Positions 10,153 through 19,326 of a stretch of DNA of 64,000 nucleotides are shown here, piece after piece. The notes below the pieces were generated by a model. It was not told the DNA's origin and did no database searches. It saw nothing but the letters and a program-made list of their open reading frames with translations. The stretch spans positions 248,001 to 312,000 of the forward strand of contig NZ_QNRR01000001.1 in assembly GCF_003315205.1 (NCBI RefSeq). Direction: 5' to 3'. Made by a program: the position numbers and the translations under genes. Positions within the stretch are counted from its first letter, which is position 1. Each line of letters opens with the position of its first letter. The DNA comes from Roseimicrobium gellanilyticum (lineage in GTDB: Bacteria; Verrucomicrobiota; Verrucomicrobiia; Verrucomicrobiales; Verrucomicrobiaceae).

Positions 10153-13100
10153 GAACGTTCCTTGTAACAATGCTGAAGATGCTGCCGGCAGCCATGGCCG
10201 CGTGGTGCATGACGGGTGTCGCACAAGCTCAGACGCCACAGGTGCCCCCGCCAGATACCGCAGCGCACACGGTGATTGTTCCGTTTGATGCCTCGAAGCC
10301 GCTGAAGGATCAGCCGCCTGAAAAGTTCTATCTCGATTACGCCGTGTTCCAGGATCTGTGGTCGAAGGCCAAGGAACACCGTCGGCCGGAAGAGCCGGAG
10401 AAGGACACGGGCACAGGTGTCGCCGTGAATCTCGCCATGCATGACGTGGCAGTGGAAGATGCTGCGCTCACGGTGAAGAGCCGCTTTCAGATGGGATCCC
10501 GTGGCGAGTGGCAGAGCGTCAGTCTCCCGCTGGCCATTGCGGGAAATACAACGGTGGACTGGACGCTGAACGGTCGTGTTGCGTCGCGCAAGGATGGCAA
10601 GGTGCTTTTGGAAAACCCCGGAACGCATGAACTGGACGCCATGGTGACGGTGGGGCTTTCTCGTGGCTGGCAGGAGGCTGCGCTGACAATCCCCGCGGCT
10701 GCGGCGAGCTTGTTACGTGTTTCCGTTCCCCTCACGGATGGGCTGCCGGATTTTACACCCCAAAGGCAAACCACCCTGGTATCCGAAGAGGTGCGAGATG
10801 GCCGGCGTGTCTTCACCTTCGTGCTCAACACGAGCCAGGGTGGGGACCTGACGTTGAAGCGGCAGGCGATGCGTCGCTCCGTGGATCAAGCGGTTGCTGC
10901 GGTGTGTGATGTCAGGACGGACCTCACCGTGCGCCAGAAGGTGGAGCAGGTGCATGCACGCCTGGATTTCACCTTCCCCGGCGCTGAGCGTTCTATGTTT
11001 GTGGTGTCGATGGATGAAGATGTGCGCCCGGTAGGCTGGAACGTCAGCGGCATGAAGGAAGTAGTCTTGCGGCGTGAGCATGGCCGGTTGCTGGCAGAGG
11101 TGCGCCTGCTCAAGCCTGTGCGGGATGCCTTCACGGTCTCCATGGTGGCGCTCCGGACCCGTGAGACGGTCGAAGGCGAGCGCAAGGCGCCCTACGTGGG
11201 AGCTCAAGCTTCGCGGGTGGAGCGTGTCATCCAGGTGTTCGCGCCACCTGCGCTGAAGATTCATGTGACCTCAGCGGGTCCGGAGCGCATCGCAGCGGCC
11301 ACCCCTCTGGAAAGTGGGGAGCCCGTCGTTGGAGCATGGAGATTGCGTGGAGACAACACCGTTGCCTACACTGTGAGCGTGGCGGAAGATACGGCGAGTG
11401 CCGAGATGGAGGCACTGGCACAGGTCGGGGTGAGCAAGCTGGAGATCATGATTGCGGCGAAGCTTCAGGCAGGGCGTCTGCCGCTTCGTGAAACCTATCT
11501 GAGATTGCCCCAGGGATATGAAGTGCAGAGTGTGCAGGGCGCTGGTCTCCGTGATTGGCAGCGGGATGAGAGCGGCGTGTTCGTGCAGTTCGATGCGAGC
11601 GTCAGTCGCGAGGCGCGCTTTGTGTTGAACGCCGCCATGACGCGCGCTCCGGGGGAAGCGGCACCCAGTCTGCCGGTGGTATTTTTTGAGGGAATGGCAA
11701 AACAAAAGGCCCGCATGTCGGTGGCGGTGAATGCGGCCATGGATGTGCGCTTGCAGTTTGATCGTGCCTGGCGCGAAACCGATCCCGCCTCCTTTCAATC
11801 AGTCTTCACGGTCTCTCCGCCTTGGGTGACGAAACGAGCGCTGCTCTGGGAGCCTGATGCTGCATCTGCCAAGCAGCCCCCCGCCGCGCCCACGGTGACG
11901 TTGCTTGCTCAAGCTCCCAAGTTCAGCACGGACACCGTGCTCCTGGTGCGCTCGGCGGATGAGGCATTGGCCTTCTCCCAGCAGGTGGGCATTGCAGTCG
12001 AGCAGGGGGCCGTGGCAGGTTTGAAGGTGCGACTGCCTGCGAGCGCGCCGGAGGCGCGTGTAAGTGGACCGGATGTGCGTGATGTACAGGTCACTACCCG
12101 GGGAGAAGCGCGGGAATACAACGTGACTTTTCAGGGGGAGATTCTTGGCACGGCGTCTGTCACGCTGGATTGGGAGCAGCCTCCGGCCGCGGAAGCAGCG
12201 CTGCCTTTGGTGGTGGTGGACGGTGCTTCACGCTCACGGCGTTTCTTCATTCTGGAGAACAACTCTTCGCGTGAGGTGAAGGCTGCCCTCACCCAGGTGG
12301 AGAAGACCGTGGCCTCTGCCGTACCATGGCTGCCCGAGGGTCTGGCCTCAACGGACTTGTATCAGGCTCGCAGTGCCGATGCGGAGATGAAGCTCACCTT
12401 CTCCAATACCCAGGCCACGGCTGCGAATGCAGCGATCATCACGCTTGCGGAAATCACCACGGCTCTGCGGCCCAATGGTGAGCGGTGGGAGACGGTGGTG
12501 TACTCACTGGCGAACCGTTCGCTCCAGTTCCTGCCGGTTCGCCTGCCCAAAGGTGCTGAACTGGTGACCGTGATGGTCGGTGATGAAATGGTGCGCGCGG
12601 ACTGGGGCACTCCTGCTACGACTGCTGGAGCCAAGGTCGAGCCCTGCCACCTCGTGCCCCTCATCCAGATGCGTGCGGGCCAGCTCTCACAGCAGGTGCG
12701 GCTCACCTATTTTGTGCCTGCGAAGAAGGACGGCCTCATGAACGCGGAGTCGATGGATGACCCGGAGCTCGTCGGCCTCTCCGCGGAGCGCACCCTGTGG
12801 AACGTGTGGGTGCCCGAGGGCTATGAACTCGATGAGTTCGACGGGAACATGGAAGAGGTGGTCGAGGATGTCATCGAGGACGAAAAGGTGCAGCAGAAGC
12901 TCAGTGACGTGCTCCGCCTGAATCGCATTGTCTCGATGAGCAGCACCAGTGTGTACGATGCGAAGGAAGCGCTCGGCAACGCCACCAAGGCGTTGGAAGA
13001 AGTGACCAAGTACCAGGAGAGCAAGAAGGCAAAAAGCTATCGAAGCACAAGCGACAGCAAACCCACCACCAAGGGCAAGGCCGTGGGAAAGGAAGTGGAT

Positions 13101-14309
13101 GAAGAAATGCGCTTCAAGAGCAATGCTCAAGTCGAACAGCAATTGCGGCAGCAGAAGGAACTGCTCGACTCGAACACCGGCAAGCTGAGCAAGACGGGCG
13201 CTGGCACCTTGCAGCTCCAGGTGGGACAGGACCGGTACCAGATGGATAGGCCCGTCGGCAACAATTGGAACTTCAACAAGGATGCCGCCGCAGGAAAGAG
13301 CAAGGAAGGAAAGATCATGCTCCAGGGTGCCAACACCGTGATCAATGACAACGTCGCGGTGAGCAACGACTTCCTGGTGGCCAAGGATGCGCCACCGAGT
13401 CCTTCGAAACCCGCGGCCCCGGATGCCAAGAAGCCTGTGCAGGGGATGAAGGCCGCCGAGGCCATGTCAGCGCTCTCGTCCAACAGTACGCTGAATAACG
13501 CACGCGGTGCTGCAAACTTCCTGCAGGCTGATGGCAGCTCCATGGTGCCGGCTGACGAGCGCTCAGCTGGGGGAACGCCGGGCCAGCCGGGAGTTTCCCG
13601 GGGCACGATTGTGACAAGGAGCGGCCAGATGGCGGTGATACCCGAGGCGCCTGCAATGCCCGCCGGTCCAGCAGCGGCCCCAGCTGATCCTTTCGCACCT
13701 GCTGCAGCCGATCCCTTCGCGCCCGCACGAGCTGGGGGAACGTCGCCGGTTCCACCGCCTGTCAACCGGCCCGCGGAACCTGGCCGGTACGAGATGGCGG
13801 TGACTCCGAGAAAAGCAGAGGATGTTCGCAGCGTGGAGAAGAATCTGCAGATGGGTTGGAGCAACTACAACCTCGGCAACTTTGATGCCGCGAACCAATC
13901 CTTCCAGGAAGTGCTGCGTGTGGACCCCTACAACCGCGCAGCGCGTCGTGGAATGGAAGCTGCAGAACGGCAGCGCGCAGAATACTTTGACACGGCAAGG
14001 GATCACACCCGTCTCCGCATGCTCAATGAAGTGAATCGTGGATGGGAAGACCCAGTGCCGGTGGTGATGACGACCCCGCAGTTGAAGCCCCAAGGCCGTG
14101 TCTCTCTGCCCGTGGAGGTGCCGCTGACCGGTACCGTGTACCACTTCCGCAAGCTGAAGGACCACGCCACGCTGGAGCTGGACATCGACAAGCCTCTGGA
14201 GCCCGGGCGCAAGACAGCCCTGTGGCTCCTCACCGTAGGAGCGCTGGTGTTGGGGGGCATCGCTTGGGTTGGGAGAAAGCAACATCCGGGCACCCGTCCC
14301 ACCGCGTGA
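10149..14309 (+). CDS. Giant periplasmic protein 3 with TPR-like C-terminus, function unknown
   Basis: 1386 aa. ATG 10149 overlaps the previous stop (ATGA), and GGGGAGG lies just upstream. Signal peptide ends near AWCMTGVAQA. The anchor motif is VIVPFDASKPLK...FYLDYAVFQDLW (about residues 40-70), and the shared segment QFLPVRLPKGAELV lies near 792. An acidic and coiled region (about 890-1010) is followed by a low-complexity part with one strand like autotransporter repeats (KTGAGTLQL). A TPR-like pair, NYNLGNFDAANQSFQEVL then RAEYFDTARDHTRLRMLNEV (about 1238-1296), resembles the N-terminal part of verrucomicrobial PilQ-like secretins as I remember them. One membrane helix lies near the C-terminus. 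Function unknown; co-translation with the other two suggests one complex. Confidence 0.87.
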   Translation: MRTFLVTMLKMLPAAMAAWCMTGVAQAQTPQVPPPDTAAHTVIVPFDASKPLKDQPPEKFYLDYAVFQDLWSKAKEHRRPEEPEKDTGTGVAVNLAMHDVAVEDAALTVKSRFQMGSRGEWQSVSLPLAIAGNTTVDWTLNGRVASRKDGKVLLENPGTHELDAMVTVGLSRGWQEAALTIPAAAASLLRVSVPLTDGLPDFTPQRQTTLVSEEVRDGRRVFTFVLNTSQGGDLTLKRQAMRRSVDQAVAAVCDVRTDLTVRQKVEQVHARLDFTFPGAERSMFVVSMDEDVRPVGWNVSGMKEVVLRREHGRLLAEVRLLKPVRDAFTVSMVALRTRETVEGERKAPYVGAQASRVERVIQVFAPPALKIHVTSAGPERIAAATPLESGEPVVGAWRLRGDNTVAYTVSVAEDTASAEMEALAQVGVSKLEIMIAAKLQAGRLPLRETYLRLPQGYEVQSVQGAGLRDWQRDESGVFVQFDASVSREARFVLNAAMTRAPGEAAPSLPVVFFEGMAKQKARMSVAVNAAMDVRLQFDRAWRETDPASFQSVFTVSPPWVTKRALLWEPDAASAKQPPAAPTVTLLAQAPKFSTDTVLLVRSADEALAFSQQVGIAVEQGAVAGLKVRLPASAPEARVSGPDVRDVQVTTRGEAREYNVTFQGEILGTASVTLDWEQPPAAEAALPLVVVDGASRSRRFFILENNSSREVKAALTQVEKTVASAVPWLPEGLASTDLYQARSADAEMKLTFSNTQATAANAAIITLAEITTALRPNGERWETVVYSLANRSLQFLPVRLPKGAELVTVMVGDEMVRADWGTPATTAGAKVEPCHLVPLIQMRAGQLSQQVRLTYFVPAKKDGLMNAESMDDPELVGLSAERTLWNVWVPEGYELDEFDGNMEEVVEDVIEDEKVQQKLSDVLRLNRIVSMSSTSVYDAKEALGNATKALEEVTKYQESKKAKSYRSTSDSKPTTKGKAVGKEVDEEMRFKSNAQVEQQLRQQKELLDSNTGKLSKTGAGTLQLQVGQDRYQMDRPVGNNWNFNKDAAAGKSKEGKIMLQGANTVINDNVAVSNDFLVAKDAPPSPSKPAAPDAKKPVQGMKAAEAMSALSSNSTLNNARGAANFLQADGSSMVPADERSAGGTPGQPGVSRGTIVTRSGQMAVIPEAPAMPAGPAAAPADPFAPAAADPFAPARAGGTSPVPPPVNRPAEPGRYEMAVTPRKAEDVRSVEKNLQMGWSNYNLGNFDAANQSFQEVLRVDPYNRAARRGMEAAERQRAEYFDTARDHTRLRMLNEVNRGWEDPVPVVMTTPQLKPQGRVSLPVEVPLTGTVYHFRKLKDHATLELDIDKPLEPGRKTALWLLTVGALVLGGIAWVGRKQHPGTRPTA

Positions 14310-14399
14310 GGTAGCTTCTTGTCTCGCGAGGGTGGTCTCGTGCGCCGGAAAGGTTTTGCGACCCATCCGCCACTAAATGTTTGCTGCCCTCTAGTTGCC

Positions 14400-14430
14400 C
14401 CCGCATACTTTGCGGGCCGGAATTCCCGGC
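14400..14430 (+). terminator. Two small adjacent hairpins after the giant-protein operon
   Basis: CCCGCA (14400-14405) pairs with TGCGGG (14411-14416), and GCCGG (14416-14420) pairs with CCGGC (14426-14430), followed by TTTGCTT. The stems are only 5-6 bp, so a weak terminator or chance is possible. It lies in the 155-base gap before the P450 gene. Confidence 0.25.
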
Positions 14431-14464
14431 TTTGCTTCCGCTCCCGCTTTTATGTAGGCAACGC

Positions 14465-15784
14465 ATGCTGGCTCCCTCTTCCCAGACCAAACCATCGCTG
14501 GATGCGGAGCCGGATCCTCTGGGACACTTGCTGAAGATGATCCGTGAGCAGGGCGACATTGTCCGGTACCGCAGCGGCTATGGCCCGGTGCACCTTTTCA
14601 ATCACCCGGACCATGTGCAATCCATCGTGCAAAATACCAACTTCGAGAGGACGGCCTTGCTGAAGATGGTGACCGGCGATGGACTGCTCGCGAGCGACGG
14701 TCGTCGCTGGCAGTCGCAGCGCCGTCTGTTGCAGCCGCCCTTCCATGAAAAGTGCCTGCACGGGTTTCTGCCCATGATCGCGGATGCGACGATGGGAATG
14801 CTCCGGCGGTGGGAGGCACTGCCCGGTGCGACACGAAGCGTCGACATCGGGAGGGAGACCAAAAGACTGACCCTGGAGATCATTCTCAGGGTGTTGTTCG
14901 AGAAGGTGAGCCAGGATGAAGTGACTCGGATGGCGGATGCGGCGAATGTCGTGATGCAGCATTTGGGAGAGCTCTCGGATGTGGTGCTGAATGTACCGCT
15001 CGTGATGGATCCCGGACGCGAGACACGGTTCCGCGCCGCCCTTGGAACCATTGATGCCCTGGTGGCCGGGCTCACCGCCAGAGTGAGCACCGGGGCAGGG
15101 CGGACTGGGGGAGTCGTGCCCACACTTCTGGAAGCGCGGGGGAAGGGGCTCGTCACCGATCAGGAAGTGCGGGATGAGATTGTCACAATGATCATCGCCG
15201 GGCATGAGACCACGGCCATCGCGCTGGCCTGGACGTTGTATCTCCTTTCGCGACACCCCGGGACGCAAACCCAGCTGGCGGATGAAGTAGATCAAGAGCT
15301 GAACCCGCAAGTCCCAACTACTGAAGTTCTTTCCCGGTTGGGATACATGCGCATGGTGTTTGATGAAGCCATGCGGTTGTATCCGCCGGTGAGCATGGTC
15401 GTGCGGCAATCTCAAAAGGACGACACGGTTGGCGGGGTGTCGATTCCTGCCGGCGCCCTGGTTGTCCTAAGCGCGTACACCACCCATCGTCATCCTGATT
15501 TCTGGAGCGATCCGGAACGCTTTGATCCCGGTCGATTTCATCCTGACCGCAGTCACGGGCGTCATCGTTATGCCTACTTTCCTTTCTTGGGTGGACGGCA
15601 CCAGTGTCTGGGCCAGGGCCTGGTGATGCTGGAGGCTCCGGTGATTCTGGCCCTGCTCACCCGCTACGTGCGGGTGACGATCCCGGAGGGCAGTGTGGGA
15701 AGACCCCTTCCCGGCATGGCGTTGCGCGTGCGGAGCGGGTTTCCTGCCACGGTGGACTTCAGAAGTGCTCTGCCACCATGCTAG
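14465..15784 (+). CDS. Cytochrome P450
   Basis: 439 aa haem-thiolate monooxygenase. Start ATG 14465 was preferred to upstream codons because the sequence before it is not P450-like. The I-helix oxygen-binding motif AGHETTA lies at about 245-251, the ExxR motif in FDEAMRLYPP, and the haem loop FLGGRHQCLG has its ligand Cys at 381. No membrane anchor is seen, so it is a soluble bacterial type needing separate redox partners; none is encoded nearby. Its stop overlaps the start of the next gene (ATGCTAG), which points to translational coupling with a fatty acyl-AMP ligase and suggests an acyl chain or lipid-derived substrate. That substrate is inferred from context only. Confidence 0.95.
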   Translation: MLAPSSQTKPSLDAEPDPLGHLLKMIREQGDIVRYRSGYGPVHLFNHPDHVQSIVQNTNFERTALLKMVTGDGLLASDGRRWQSQRRLLQPPFHEKCLHGFLPMIADATMGMLRRWEALPGATRSVDIGRETKRLTLEIILRVLFEKVSQDEVTRMADAANVVMQHLGELSDVVLNVPLVMDPGRETRFRAALGTIDALVAGLTARVSTGAGRTGGVVPTLLEARGKGLVTDQEVRDEIVTMIIAGHETTAIALAWTLYLLSRHPGTQTQLADEVDQELNPQVPTTEVLSRLGYMRMVFDEAMRLYPPVSMVVRQSQKDDTVGGVSIPAGALVVLSAYTTHRHPDFWSDPERFDPGRFHPDRSHGRHRYAYFPFLGGRHQCLGQGLVMLEAPVILALLTRYVRVTIPEGSVGRPLPGMALRVRSGFPATVDFRSALPPC

Positions 15785-17607
15785 CCGCATCACACAGTGC
15801 CGGGCCCCGCTTCACGCCGGATTCTGATCGTCTGAGGGGAATCCCCACGGGTGCGTACACGCTGGTAGATCTGGTGCAGAGTCATTCCGCAGCACATGGG
15901 GAGGAGCGTGCCCTCACCTTCCTGTTGAATGGTGTGGATGAAGCCGGCTCTCTTACGTATGCAGAGCTGGACCGCGAGGCGCGATCCATCGCGGCATGGC
16001 TTCAGTCACAAGCGCTGGAAGGTGAGCGTGCGCTGTTGTTGTTCCCCTCAGGTCTGGAGTTCGTGACTGCGTTTCTTGGCTGCTTGTATGCAAGAGTCAT
16101 TCCCGTGCCGGTCAATCCGCCGCGATTGAACCGCAAGGCGCATCGTCTTCGCTCCATTGTGGAAGATGCTGGCGTAGCGGTGGCGCTTACCACGATGCGC
16201 ATGCAGGAGCGCATGACGCCGGTCCTGGCGGAGGCGGGAATGAACACGCTGCGGATTGTGTCCATGGATGCTCGCCCTGCGGACATGGGCAGATGCTGGC
16301 AACCTCCGCATCTCCATGGTGACTCACTTGCGTTCCTGCAATACACTTCGGGGTCTACTTCGCACCCGAAGGGCGTGATGGTCAGCCATGGGAATCTCCT
16401 CGCGAATCATCGCATGATGCAGGAGGCCTTCGGTCAGACGGGGGAGACGCGAATCGTTACCTGGCTGCCGCTGTTTCATGACATGGGTTTGATTGGCAAT
16501 GTGCTCCAGGCCCTCTATCTCGGCACGGAGTGCACGATCATGCCGCCGGAGGTGTTTCTCATGAAACCCGTGTGCTGGCTGCAGGCGATGTCGCAGCGTC
16601 GCGCCACGTTCAGCGGTGCTCCCAACTTTGCCTACGAACTGTGTGCACAAAAGGTCACGGAGGAGCAGCGTCGCGGCCTTGACCTCAGTGGCTGGGAGAC
16701 GGCGTTTTGCGGCGCGGAACCAGTACACCACACCACCATGGAGCGGTTTGCGACGGCATTCGCCTCGTGTGGTTTCGGGCGGCAGGCGTTGTATCCCTGC
16801 TATGGGCTTGCGGAGGCGACGTTGTTTGTTTCTGGGGCCGGCAAGTTCGCGGGGGCGCGGAGTGCGCGCTTCAGCAAATCCGAATTGGAAAATCGCCGTG
16901 TTGTGGAGGTGACAGGTTCGGACTCTCTTGTTCCTTCGCGCATGCTTGTCAGTTGCGGGCATACATGGGAACAGCAGGAGGTGGTGATCGTGGATCCAGA
17001 CTCTGGTGTCCGCTGCGCTCAGGGGGAGGTTGGGGAAATCTGGATATCGGGGCCGCATGTGGCGCAGGGATATTGGAGCGGAGGAGGAAGGACGACGCAT
17101 GCCTTTGATGCCTTGTTGCCAGACATGGAAGGGACGCGCTTCCTGCGTACTGGCGATCTGGGCTTCATCCACCATGGTGGCCTGTACATCTCCGGCCGGA
17201 TCAAGGATCTGATCATCATTGCCGGTCGCAATCATGACCCTGCTGATATCGAGCACACGGTCGGTTCCTCCCATGTGTCGATCCGCTCCTCAGGTTGCGC
17301 GGCATTCCAGACGGAGGTGGAAGAAGAGACCAAACTGGTCATCGCGGTGGAACTGGAACGGACCATTGAAGGTTCGCCGGGAAACAGCGTTGCTGCTGCG
17401 CAGGATGGTGACATCGCTTCTGCCCTGCATGATATCGTGAAAAACATTCGCGAAGCGGTTTCGGCGCTCCATGATTTGTCCGTTCATGAAGTGGTCTTAC
17501 TGCGGCCGGCAGCGCTGCCGAAAACATCGAGTGGCAAAATTCAACGGCATGCTGCAAAGGCGGCATGGATGGAGCGAACTTTGAAGCTATGGCAACCAAG
17601 GAAGTGA
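15778..17607 (+). CDS. Fatty acyl-AMP ligase (FAAL family)
   Basis: 609 aa adenylate-forming enzyme. FAALs activate a fatty acid with ATP and pass the acyl group to an acyl carrier protein. Seen here: the phosphate-binding loop LQYTSGSTSHPKGVMVSH (about 186-203), LPLFHDMGLIGNV typical of the family, YGLAEATLFVSG, the hinge region with RTGDLGF and IKDLIIIAGRNHDPADIE, and the C-terminal catalytic lysine context LPKTSSGKIQRHA. Start ATG 15778 overlaps the P450 stop by 7 bases. The next gene starts inside the 3' end and supplies a carrier protein, so the pair fits a loading step. Long-chain acyl-CoA ligase is the alternative, but the HDMGLIG and hinge sequences favour FAAL. Confidence 0.92.
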   Translation: MLAASHSAGPRFTPDSDRLRGIPTGAYTLVDLVQSHSAAHGEERALTFLLNGVDEAGSLTYAELDREARSIAAWLQSQALEGERALLLFPSGLEFVTAFLGCLYARVIPVPVNPPRLNRKAHRLRSIVEDAGVAVALTTMRMQERMTPVLAEAGMNTLRIVSMDARPADMGRCWQPPHLHGDSLAFLQYTSGSTSHPKGVMVSHGNLLANHRMMQEAFGQTGETRIVTWLPLFHDMGLIGNVLQALYLGTECTIMPPEVFLMKPVCWLQAMSQRRATFSGAPNFAYELCAQKVTEEQRRGLDLSGWETAFCGAEPVHHTTMERFATAFASCGFGRQALYPCYGLAEATLFVSGAGKFAGARSARFSKSELENRRVVEVTGSDSLVPSRMLVSCGHTWEQQEVVIVDPDSGVRCAQGEVGEIWISGPHVAQGYWSGGGRTTHAFDALLPDMEGTRFLRTGDLGFIHHGGLYISGRIKDLIIIAGRNHDPADIEHTVGSSHVSIRSSGCAAFQTEVEEETKLVIAVELERTIEGSPGNSVAAAQDGDIASALHDIVKNIREAVSALHDLSVHEVVLLRPAALPKTSSGKIQRHAAKAAWMERTLKLWQPRK

Positions 17608-19238
17608 CTCAGAGCGACATCCGGGACTGGCTCATCGAGAAAGTTGCTGAGACGCTGAAGTGTTCCCCAGAAGACATCGGGTTGGAAGAGCCTTTCACCA
17701 GCCTGGGATTGGATTCCCTTTCGATGCTGATGCTCACGGGCGACCTTGCAGCCTGGTTGGGGCGTGATTTGCAGGCCACCCTGCTGCTCAAGCATCCGAC
17801 GATCGAAGAAGTGGCCGAGTTGATGGCAAGGTCGGAGCCGGGAGATCTTGAATTGCAGATGCCTAGTCCATCCCGTGAACGTCCGCTGCCTGCCACATTG
17901 GCCCAAGAACGTCTCCTGAGGCATGCCAATCTGCCGCCCGGCCTCGATGCCAATCTGGTGAATCCCCGGTTCGTCATCAGGGGAGCGCTTGATCTGAATG
18001 CGCTTCGGGGTGCACTCGCGGAAATGGTCCGGCGGCATGAGATGCTCCGCACCACGTTTGGGGTGCACGCAGGCAGCTATGTGCAGATTGTGCATCCCAC
18101 CGGTTCCGTGGTTGTGGAGGAAGTGGACTGGACGACGGACGTGGCATTACAGTCCGAGGACCAGATGCTCACGCGAGCCCGCCAGATGGTGATGAAGCCG
18201 ATGGACGTGGGCGTCCTCCCCCTGTTTCATACTTCGATCATCAAGGTGGCGGAGCAGGACTACCGGGTGATGCTGGTCTTTCATCATCTGCTTTGCGATG
18301 CGGATGCCTTGCGTGTGTTTTTTGCAGAATTGACCCGGCTGTATTCCGCCCTTTGCAAGGGGTATCCGCCCGCCCTGGAACCGTTGGAATGGCAGCTCGC
18401 GGACTTTGCCGTGTGGGAGCGTGACTGGCTGCGGCGTGATGCCGCTCCGTATCAGGAGCGGCTCGCATGGTGGCGGGAGTACTGGCATGCGCCGCCTCCC
18501 ATTCCCCGCTTTCCGTTTGTTTTGAAGGAACCGCTTTCCGCCGTTGCCTCCTCTGCCTCCACCAGGCACGCGTTCGTTGCGTTGGACATCGCCCGGCAGT
18601 CAGAGCTTCTCGCCCGGCAATCGAAGTGCACACTGTACACTTTGTTTTTTGCCGCGTTCAGCTCCTATCTTCTTGGGCACATCCCGGAGCGTGAGGTTGC
18701 CATCGGCACCTACGTGTCGGATCGCAAGCGCATGGCTGCTGGAGGGTTGCTGGGGATGTTTGTCAGCATGGTGCCGGTGCGGGTGAAGAGTCCGCCGGAC
18801 AGCACCTTCCGTGAGTTCGTGCAGCGAGTGCGGCTGGAATTGGACCAAGTTTCGTTGCGCCGGGAGCTTCCGTTCGAGGAGGTCACCGAGCATCTCAGGG
18901 GAGCGGGGAAAGAGGTTCCGGAAGTGCTGGTGTTGTTTCAGCACATGCATCTCCCCGGGGATGCCCTTTCCCTGGAGGGAACGCAGACGACCCGCTGGCT
19001 TGAGCACGGACAAAGGCTGGAGACCTCAGGATTGAGCTTTTCCACGGTGAGCGCTCGTGATGAGCTGGCGGTGTGGGTGAGCTTTGATGGAAGTCTCTAC
19101 GACGCTGCCGAAGTGGAGGGCTTTTTGAATGGCTTCGTTGCGTACCTCGGGGCCCTGATGAGCGAGCCCGATCAAAAACTGACGCGGGAGAAGCCCGTAG
19201 AAGTGTCTGGCTGGGATAGCCTCTTCGGCCCGGGTTGA
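17565..19238 (+). CDS. Acyl carrier protein-condensation domain didomain (NRPS-like)
   Basis: 557 aa. Residues about 15-95 form a carrier domain with the phosphopantetheine site FTSLGLDSLSML (Ser51). From about residue 105 a full condensation domain follows, with active-site motif HHLLCDA at 240-246 (HHxxxDG with Gly replaced by Ala) and late conserved motifs such as GLLGMFVSMVPVR. There is no adenylation or thioesterase domain, so the protein probably receives an acyl chain from the upstream FAAL and joins it to an amine or alcohol that is not carrier-bound here. ATG 17565 has AAGG just upstream; ATG 17589 is an alternative. Overlaps the FAAL gene by 43 bases. No phosphopantetheinyl transferase is in the window. 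Confidence 0.9.
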   Translation: MDGANFEAMATKEVTQSDIRDWLIEKVAETLKCSPEDIGLEEPFTSLGLDSLSMLMLTGDLAAWLGRDLQATLLLKHPTIEEVAELMARSEPGDLELQMPSPSRERPLPATLAQERLLRHANLPPGLDANLVNPRFVIRGALDLNALRGALAEMVRRHEMLRTTFGVHAGSYVQIVHPTGSVVVEEVDWTTDVALQSEDQMLTRARQMVMKPMDVGVLPLFHTSIIKVAEQDYRVMLVFHHLLCDADALRVFFAELTRLYSALCKGYPPALEPLEWQLADFAVWERDWLRRDAAPYQERLAWWREYWHAPPPIPRFPFVLKEPLSAVASSASTRHAFVALDIARQSELLARQSKCTLYTLFFAAFSSYLLGHIPEREVAIGTYVSDRKRMAAGGLLGMFVSMVPVRVKSPPDSTFREFVQRVRLELDQVSLRRELPFEEVTEHLRGAGKEVPEVLVLFQHMHLPGDALSLEGTQTTRWLEHGQRLETSGLSFSTVSARDELAVWVSFDGSLYDAAEVEGFLNGFVAYLGALMSEPDQKLTREKPVEVSGWDSLFGPG

Positions 19239-19326
19239 CCTGACCGGGCAGGCTGCACGCCAACAGGCGGATCGCGGTGGTCCGGTCTTGCATGGACCCC
19301 TACTCTGCGGCATAGCCTTCCCTCTC

